DNA of 64,000 nucleotides from Neurospora crassa OR74A (taxonomy: Eukaryota; Ascomycota; Sordariomycetes; Sordariales; Sordariaceae): contig NC_026501.1 of the NCBI RefSeq assembly GCF_000182925.2, forward strand, positions 1 through 64,000, in the 5' to 3' direction. The notes beneath the pieces were generated by a model. The model was not told the origin of the DNA and searched no databases. It saw nothing but the letters and a program-made list of their open reading frames with translations. This document shows, one piece after another, positions 57,201-64,000 of this stretch. The position numbers and the translations under genes are program-made. Position 1 is the first letter of the stretch; each line of letters opens with the position of its first letter.

Positions 57201-59075
57201 CCAGTGATTTGCTATCGTCATGACGGACCCAGCACAAGATAATACATGATGTCCTTTCTTTCTTTGGGTATACCGAGCATCATACAACCAGCGGTACTAA
57301 ATCGATTTGCATTATCACGAGTCCTTCCGTCTCTCTTGGCTGATTTGTCCTATGTATTTGGCTGCTTGTCATATTGGTCCTGGAATTCTTCATCGCCGCC
57401 GCGTTTACGCTTTATCATTGCGTAACCCACCGCGGTATGACTGTCTGTCGGCCCAAAAACAGGGTCAAGCGCCCACATTCTCAGAACCACTGGCAGATAC
57501 GACACTGACTGGGCGGGAGCTCATGTGCCATATCCTTGATCTACAATCCCTCTGCATCTAGGGTTGCATATGATGGAGGAAACTCTGCTTACGCCTCTCA
57601 TAGCCCACAGTCCCCTTGTTCCATTCAGTCTGTATATAGGCTAACCACCGGGATAGGACTACCAGGGCCACTGCCACTGGGTACATCAAAGATTATTACG
57701 GGGATATGCCTGTGGAAAAGACGAAAGATGCAACCAAACCAGATCGCGATTATCTTATTGGAAAAATGATATCCAGCCGTATCTTGGTTGGGAAATGGGA
57801 CATTGCTTGACGTGACGGAACGGATCTCCGCGGTATAATACTATTCGTCTTCCTGTCATTGACCATGCGGAATCCATGGATGCTGTAACCGACAACTGGA
57901 CTACCCCTTTTTGTCCGAGGTCACCGGCACCAGCCCTGATTATCCCATCCACGCCATGTGATCCATATCTTACAGGGTGCCTACCTAATAAGGGACTGGC
58001 ATCACCATGAACTCGCCAAGTTGGCAAACCCCCCAACCCAAAACTGCCCCTGACCAGCTTATCCACACAGTCATCTGTCTTTCAACAAGATCCAGTGTCA
58101 CCGACATATTCTGCCAAGGCATCCACGGGTCTCATACGACCCTTCTGATATGCACATCGGTACTTCGACATGATGGTGCAAGATTCGTTTCTCCATCACT
58201 TAGCGTTCAGCTCGTTACCTCGGCAGCGTGTCAGTAACGGCTTGTGTTTTGGCGTGATGTCAGGATGGACTGAATCTTTTGAAGAACAAGAAACGGGAAG
58301 AGATCGATTATGCTCTCGTGCAATCCGGAAACATGGATTGGACAAAACCACCCCACTCTGAGGCTGCGAATCTGTATGATACATCCACATGCCCTCTTTT
58401 CACTACCGGTTCTTCAACGAAGCGGCTGCAAGTCCCGATACGAGATTGATTTTTGCTCATTTTGCCGCACATATCGATGTTGGTTTGTTTGTCAGCTCGG
58501 GACTCACGACCTCCTCCGACAAGGGGGGAAAAAACAAGGGATCCCGGAGCCCCTATTGGTCCAAACAATACCGAGTCAGGGTCAAGAACAACAACTGATC
58601 GTATACCGTACACATGCAGCAAAACTTGCTCTTCAGCAGCGGGCAATAGCCATCCGATATGCTATTCACGCCAGCAGTCCAGCCTAGCGATTCCGAAAGT
58701 GGTGAAAGAGTCCTCTGCAGGTGTGTTCACCATGCTTAGAGGTAGGTAGGTACCTACCAACAACCAGGGGTTAAACTATATACCTCTACACAGAAAACTG
58801 GTTGCTGGGAGGTAGGTACTGAAGAAACTCGTATACAAGGGGACATGCAGCTTGGAACATATGTGCCCACTCAAATCTTGGTGCAGCCCTGCGAAGCCCA
58901 GCGAGGGAATTTCCCAGTGATCTCTTAACCAAATTCTATTACCTCGGTGACCTATCACTAAGCCAGCTAAGCATCACGAGTTCCTCAAGATGAGGGCTGA
59001 CTTGGCTTGCCAGACATGTTCTGGCCTCGGCTTGCTTGCCAAGCACGTGTCGGCTCGACTTGTGTAGAAAACGGG
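57201..59075. other. 1.9-kb intergenic region
   Basis: Only short overlapping frames with no domain. AGGTAGGTAGGTACC-type words lie near 58740-58760. The final part is the promoter of the royal-jelly-family gene. No RNA gene recognised. Confidence 0.55.
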
Positions 59076-59081
59076 TATAAA
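59076..59081 (+). promoter_or_regulatory. TATA box of the royal-jelly-family gene
   Basis: TATAAA lies 100 bp upstream of the ATG at 59176. A run of 16 T (59111-59126) lies between them in the presumed leader. Confidence 0.6.
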
Positions 59082-59175
59082 GAAGTGCCATATGCCCCGC
59101 CATGCAGACCTTTTTTTTTTTTTTTTCAACTCAACCTCACAACCCAAGTCAGATCCATCATCATCATCGGTCAAC

Positions 59176-60618
59176 ATGGCCCGCTTTGCTCTCACAGCCC
59201 TCGCTTTCCTCCTCTTGGAGGTACTGGCAGTCAATGCCGGCGAGGACAACAACGACAACTACCCCGTCTACGGAGGTGACGACGGTGACAGTGACAACAA
59301 CCCCTACAACTTCACCATCCTCGCCGATTCCGGTGTCTATGGTCCTCCTCTCGAGGTCGTCCACGCCTACTTTGGCGAGTGGCCCAACGGCGTGAGCGTC
59401 TCGAGCACCGGCCGTATCTTCTCCAACTTCCCCGCCATCGTGCTGGGCAACGTCAACAACGGCACGCCCGGGGTCTTTTCAGTTGCCGAACTCACCTCTC
59501 CCTCCACCGAAGAGGCCTATCCCTCTGTGGATATCAACACCCCTCCCTGCCCCGGCGGTGCCGTGAATCTGACGGACCCCGAAAACCCCGTCGGATGCGG
59601 AAGTCCGGACGCCTTCATTTCCGTGCAGAGCGTCCAGGTGGATGCTGAAGACCGGCTATGGATTCTTGACACGGGAAGGCCGATCTACACCTTGCCCGAC
59701 GGCTCTGTCATTCTCGTAAACTCCAGCTACGGCGGGCCCAAGCTCGTCGGCGTCGATCTTTCCACCGACCTTGTGTTCCAAACCATCCTCTTCCCTGAAG
59801 ACGTCGTCTTTCCTGATACGTCCTACATTGACGATTTCCGCATTGACCTGAACCCCAGCCTGTCCAACACCACCGGCGAGGGCGTCGCTTACATCACGGA
59901 CACTTCCTTGTGGGGTGATAACGCCATCATCGTCGTCGACCTCGGCACCGGCGACTCTTGGCGCCGATTGGAAGGCGATCCGTCTGTCGTGGCCGAACCC
60001 GGCTTCCTCCCTTTTATCTGGGGTCAACCTCTCTACTTCACTGAGAACCCCGGCAACCCGCCGGATGGCAACCTGACGAACACGACGCCGGCTTACCTCC
60101 CTGCGGGCGTGAACGGTCTCGCTCTCTCGGCCGATGGCGAAACGCTCTTCTACGCCCCCCTCGCGGGCAGGAACCTCTACTCGGTGCCCACCGCCCTGCT
60201 GCGCGAGCCCGACGATGCCGTCGAGGCGGAACTAGCTGCTGCGGTAGTGAACTATGGCAATACGGGATTCAGCGACGGGTTGGAGACCGATCCCGAGAGC
60301 GGATTCATCTACAAGGGAAGTTTCGAAGCGAATGCCGTGGTGGCGTTTGATGCTGATACGGGCGTGACGCAGACGGTGGTGCGGGACCCGCGGCTGGGGT
60401 GGGTGGATTCGCTCAGTGTGGCGGAGCTGGAAGATGAGGAGACGGGAGAGACGCAGAGCTGGTTGTATATCTCGAGTGATCAGTTTGATCGGTCGTGGTG
60501 GTTCTGGGCGCCCGGAGCGCACTCGGGGGATATCCAGGAGAGGCCGTTTGGGTTGTTTAGGGTGCCGTTGCCGTTGCCTGACCCTGATTGCGAATATGCG
60601 GATACCGTTAACTACTAA
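59176..60618 (+). CDS. Secreted major royal jelly / yellow-family protein (480 aa)
   Basis: Intronless. A clear signal peptide (MARFALTALAFLLLEVLAVNA, cut near residue 21) is followed by an acidic Asn/Asp-rich start. The body has the six-bladed propeller pattern of the MRJP/yellow family: WPNGVSVSSTGRIFSNFP, VQVDAEDRLWILDTGRP, SYIDDFRIDLNP...AYITDTS, GVNGLALSADGETLFYAPL and FSDGLETDPESGFIYKGSF. Several N-x-S/T sites fit an extracellular protein. In insects the family includes royal jelly proteins and yellow; in fungi the members are secreted proteins of uncertain role, possibly small-molecule binding or lactonase-like. The start at 59176 is preferred over 59092 because it opens the signal peptide. 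TATA box at 59076. Confidence 0.9.
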   Translation: MARFALTALAFLLLEVLAVNAGEDNNDNYPVYGGDDGDSDNNPYNFTILADSGVYGPPLEVVHAYFGEWPNGVSVSSTGRIFSNFPAIVLGNVNNGTPGVFSVAELTSPSTEEAYPSVDINTPPCPGGAVNLTDPENPVGCGSPDAFISVQSVQVDAEDRLWILDTGRPIYTLPDGSVILVNSSYGGPKLVGVDLSTDLVFQTILFPEDVVFPDTSYIDDFRIDLNPSLSNTTGEGVAYITDTSLWGDNAIIVVDLGTGDSWRRLEGDPSVVAEPGFLPFIWGQPLYFTENPGNPPDGNLTNTTPAYLPAGVNGLALSADGETLFYAPLAGRNLYSVPTALLREPDDAVEAELAAAVVNYGNTGFSDGLETDPESGFIYKGSFEANAVVAFDADTGVTQTVVRDPRLGWVDSLSVAELEDEETGETQSWLYISSDQFDRSWWFWAPGAHSGDIQERPFGLFRVPLPLPDPDCEYADTVNY

Positions 60619-61584
60619 GGTGTACCTCTAGGTACCCTAATGGGGAAGGGACATGTTCAAAGGTGGGAAGAGAATGAAGGGAGAAACCAGAATGTATTGA
60701 ACCAGGCAGGAAAGGAGGACAAGAGAGGCCAGTATCATATCGGAGTACCTTCAGGTAAACGGAGTGGAGGGAAAACGAATGTACGCAAGCCCAGAGTAAA
60801 CGAAAGTAGCCGAATAATAAACTTGGTGGTTGAAAAACAAGAAGGGCATGCACACCTAGGTACATGACTGAATCTGTTCAACAGACAGGGTACTTGACTG
60901 TGTGATGAAGTGAGGATGTAAAGGGATGGGCGTCTCGGGGGAAGATAAACAAAGGGCAGGCAGCCAAGTATCCGGTCAGAAACAGGCCAGCTTGTGTCCG
61001 TCGTTTACTGCGGAGGCCATCATTGACCAAGTGTAGGTGGTTGTCCGCCATCGCCATCAATCACTTGTGGACAGCTAGTAGGATTTGGATGAGATCTGCT
61101 ATGTGGTGGCGTTGGTGGGCAGAGCATGAGACCGTAAGGTGATGGAGGGGAAGTTTTGGTTTGAGTTGTGCAATTGCCGTTTTTCTCTCCACGAGGGTCA
61201 CTAGTCACTAACAATTTTACAGCGGTCTCGAATGCCAAGAAGTCCATACGGGGGAGGTTCCGATGGATCACGGAGAAAAGTGGGTCTAACACTATGGTTC
61301 CTGTTTCCATGCTTCGCTCCTGGCTGGTTAGAAGGTATCATTGCAACGACCGAATATTGCTTCCCTGCCCGTCACATTGCTTGACCAAACACTGCGGAAA
61401 GAAGCATTTCCTGCCGATAAATGGGTACCCTGTGCTCTTTCTCGTATGATGGTGAGTCTTTAAGTCGCTACATCATGATCGTAGCTGAGCTCTCGTCGTA
61501 ATTTCGCAAACGGCTTCAGAGGGGTCGCTAACAATTTTACAGGGCAATTGCGTGGGCGAGGAGTTGCGGTTCTCGAGTTTTTTG

Positions 61585-61615
<31 letters not shown>

Positions 61616-62141
61616 GTTTACTTCCACTCTCCTTCTTACAGCTTTTCAACTCTTGCATCTGGCGCTGGCAGACATCACCGGTAATCCGCCATGCCATCCT
61701 TATTGCCCCTACATCCTTTGAAAGTCCCCTGCAACCGCTGCTCTTTCCTTTCCCCTTCCATGTCCGGTCAGCACTGATCGGCCATCGGACCCCGGAATCG
61801 GCAACTCCCCGTCATGTCCGGTGGATCGCGAAAGCCGGAAGCCCAGTTGCTGTCAAGGATTGCTCTGCTAAGTCCATCCGGTGCTAACCAGTGGTGAGCA
61901 TAAGCGCTACGGGAGGGCTCCATCAGCAGTCTATCGGCCTTACCAGATGAGTCCACGCCGATGACTCCGCCGGCCAAAGCCTGGAGGACCGGGACCCGGA
62001 GAGGCCGGAAACTCGGAACGGAGGAAGCCAAGGAAGATATAAACCACTAACAACGACATAACAAACATGGAGAAGTGAGCCTGCTATGGGATATCTGAAT
62101 CCTCTTTTCACCACTCTACCTTTGTGAGGCAAACCGCCAAA
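60619..62141. other. 1.5-kb intergenic region with possible unspliced/spliced non-coding transcript
   Basis: No frame is convincing. A T29 run (61587-61615) and two exact copies of CTAACAATTTTACAG (61208-61222 and 61528-61542) are the only structures seen. Each copy looks like a branch site plus 3' splice site, and GTAAGG (61134) and GTGAGT (61452) upstream could be their donors. Confidence 0.4.
61587..61615. repeat. T29 homopolymer run
   Basis: Twenty-nine consecutive T, preceded by T6GTC. Low-complexity DNA; no retroposed body seen beside it. Confidence 0.9.
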
Positions 62142-62867
62142 ATGACCATCACCCTCCGCCCCGCCACCGAGGCCGACGCCCCTTCCATCGCCCGCATCGC
62201 CACAGCCGCCTTCGCCGACTCCCTCTCTCCCCTCATCTTCCCGCGCTCCCAACTGGCTACGGCAACCGTCACCGAAGCCGATCTGACCGCCGACGAGGTC
62301 ACATGGCGCACGTCCATGTACATCAAGCGGATGCGCGAGGGGAAGCCATGCGTGGTTGCTGTGGAAGTTGACGAATCCACCGGTGAGGAAAAGGAAATCC
62401 TGGGTTCTGCACACTGGCAAAAGCCGGGTCCTGAGGGACCAGAGGTGTTGGGGGTGGAGGTCAGGCCGGCAACGTATGACAAGGACATGTTTGCCAAAGT
62501 TGTGGAGAGGTTTACGACGAAGGACAAGGAGACTTTGGGACCAAGGGGACATGAAGATTATTGGTGTGAGTATTGGTGGAGTTTGAGGACTACGGAAGGG
62601 GATGAGGGCATGGACTGACGAAGAGATGGGACAGATGCAATCCTGATCAGTGTCGATCCCAAGCAGCACAGGAGGGGAATTGGGAGGAAGTTGCTGAACT
62701 GGGGGTTGGCACACGCGAGGAAGGAGGGAAGGGATGCGTACTTGACTGCTACCGATGCCGGAGTGCCGCTTTATGAGGTTTGCGGGTTTGAGAGCATGGA
62801 GACGTATGATTGCTACGGCGTGCCGCTGACGAGCATGGTTTGGAGGTTGGACAAGAACCGGCAGTAG
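62142..62867 (+). CDS. GNAT-family N-acetyltransferase (218 aa)
   Basis: Exons 62142-62565 and 62635-62867, with a GTGAGT donor, a CTGAC branch site and a GGGACAG acceptor. The join gives EDYWYAILISVDPKQHRRGIG. Residues 2-20 (TITLRPATEADAPSIARIA) are the usual N-terminal GNAT strand and helix. The acetyl-CoA motif A is LISVDPKQHRRGIGRKLLNW, with the Q/R-x-x-G-x-G/A loop at HRRGIG. GVPLYEVCGFESM near the end is the common motif B (xLYExxGF). The family transfers acetyl groups from acetyl-CoA to amines; the substrate is unknown, as for most fungal paralogues of this size. Exon 1 alone would lack the CoA site, which supports the intron. It is the last gene before AT-rich DNA resumes at about 63,000. 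Confidence 0.88.
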
Positions 62868-62999
62868 GTGTTGGGAACAAGTGAATTGACTACAAGTAAC
62901 TAAGCAGGCTAGAAGTACTACGGTGGCCCAAGTGTGACCTAGGTCGTTTATAAAATTGGTCCAAGCTCCCAATTGTAGCCAAGTGAAGGGCAAATTACT

Positions 63000-63686
63000 G
63001 ACACCCCACGCACACCCACACGTATACTCCTCTCCGCTAAATTAATTACTATATATTTATACCCTTCTACTTTTATATTGCGCAACTAATACTAATTATT
63101 CCTAATTATTCCCCGTTACTACTTTACCGCCGTCCTTCTTACGTCCTTGCGAAATTCCAATTACGTTTACTTACTATCGGTATTATCCCTATATACTACG
63201 CTAAAAATACCTACGCCCTATAACTTCAATAGTAATACCCTGCCTAAACCCGTTAATAAGTAGGATAATAATATAATGCCTCTCGAATAGACGGCGTACC
63301 TATTGAAGAAATTGGAGTAATATAAGACAGGCTTTGCCTTTAAAATTTTAGCGGAGAATAATATAAATTAAAAATATTTAAATATAATTGGAAGTAGTTA
63401 ATTCTAATTAGTATTATTTAAATACTATTATGCTTATAGGAGGCTAATAAAATCTTTAAAAATAGGGCTTAGGAAGTTATTATTCTGAAGATCGAGATTC
63501 TAGGCAATATAATTGCAATCGCCCTTTATCTTTTCGTATAAGAAGTAACCAATACGAATAATAAGGAGTATATTTAGTATATACACCCTACGACCCTACG
63601 CCTAATAAAACAATATATTATCCCTACAAAGGAGTTTCTTAGTAGCGTTTATACTTATTATTATTATACTAGTTTGGCTAGCTAAT
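63000..63686. other. RIP-mutated AT-rich relic
   Basis: TpA-rich, CpA-poor DNA begins abruptly about 130 bp after the GNAT stop. No frame or family is recognisable. A former repeat is inferred from composition. Confidence 0.7.
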
Positions 63687-63960
63687 ACTGTTGATAGGGT
63701 ATTTGAACGTTGTAACAATAATATATATCTTGATTGAATATGTGTAAGATGATGATCTGGAAAGAATCCAGAGCAGGGAGCTTACGTACGGTCGATTGAC
63801 TATAAGGTACGCAAGCCTTATCTAATTTACAAGACCCACATACGTAGGTAGGCCCCTGTGGGAGCGGTTTATTCAATTGAATAAACCCGACCGAGCGGAC
63901 TGGGCTATCCAATTAAGTAACCTAATATATAATAACGTTAGTAATACCATTCTAGTATTA
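63687..63960. mobile_element. LTR-like fossil segment, uncertain ends
   Basis: A less mutated block inside the AT-rich DNA. It begins TGTTGATAGGG and contains palindromic GTTTATTCAATTGAATAAAC and GGCCCCTGTGGGAGC, resembling fungal LTRs (possibly Ty1/copia type). No second copy lies in the window, so its ends, family and state cannot be settled; the window stops 40 bp later. Confidence 0.3.
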
Positions 63961-64000
63961 AATCCCGGCCGCTAAAAGGAAATACCACTATCTTTAATAA

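Noticed and set aside
1-64000. tRNA genes, dispersed 5S rRNA genes and CRISPR arrays
   Set aside because: I looked by eye for TPsiC-type GTTCRA boxes with stems, for the Neurospora 5S internal control region and for regularly spaced direct repeats, and found none. A covariance-model scan would be decisive.

Overview
This looks like the left end of a chromosome from a filamentous ascomycete of the Sordariales, most likely Neurospora or a very close relative. It opens with about 34 perfect CCCTAA telomere units. Its genes carry short introns of roughly 50-90 nt with GTRAGT-type donors, CTAAC/CTGAC branch sites and CAG/TAG acceptors. It holds long AT-rich blocks that lack CpA/TpG and are full of TpA, the mark of repeat-induced point mutation (RIP), and it has a HET-domain incompatibility gene. 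The species is inferred from these features, not from a database match.

Layout. 1-207 telomere; 208-316 a decaying hexamer satellite; 317-1,200 AT-rich subtelomere. From 1.4 to 13 kb lie a small conserved coiled-coil protein (-), an RNPS1-like SR/RRM splicing factor (+), a broken beta-propeller/F-box-like gene (-), a small proline-rich protein (+) and a New1/Elf1-type ABCF ATPase (+). 13.0-17.9 kb has no convincing gene. 17.9-19.4 kb encodes a membrane-anchored GH16 glucanase-like enzyme. 21.2-33.9 kb is a RIP island holding a chromovirus-type Ty3/gypsy LTR fossil nested in a Tc1/mariner-like relic, followed by an unidentified mutated block. The island is bordered by a short, unmutated inverted repeat. 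From 36 to 63 kb ordinary single-copy genes return: a GT2 polysaccharide synthase (+), two paralogous Cys-motif proteins (both -), a DUR3 urea transporter (-), a HET-domain protein (-), formyltetrahydrofolate deformylase (+), an MFS transporter (+), a secreted royal-jelly/yellow-family protein (+) and a GNAT acetyltransferase (+). The last kilobase is again AT-rich relic DNA with an LTR-like segment.

The genes do not form one pathway. They are independent units of RNA processing and translation (RNPS1-like, New1), wall and surface (GH16, GT2, royal-jelly family), nitrogen and one-carbon metabolism (DUR3 with a cluster of GATA sites, PurU-type deformylase) and self/non-self recognition (HET). 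The most unusual points are the hexamer satellite whose transition damage increases away from the telomere, the perfect inverted repeat at both edges of the RIP island, and the paralogous pair of unrecognised Cys-motif proteins. I saw no tRNA, no 5S rRNA and no CRISPR. Gene models are from reading frames and splice signals by eye, so splice sites are predictions.
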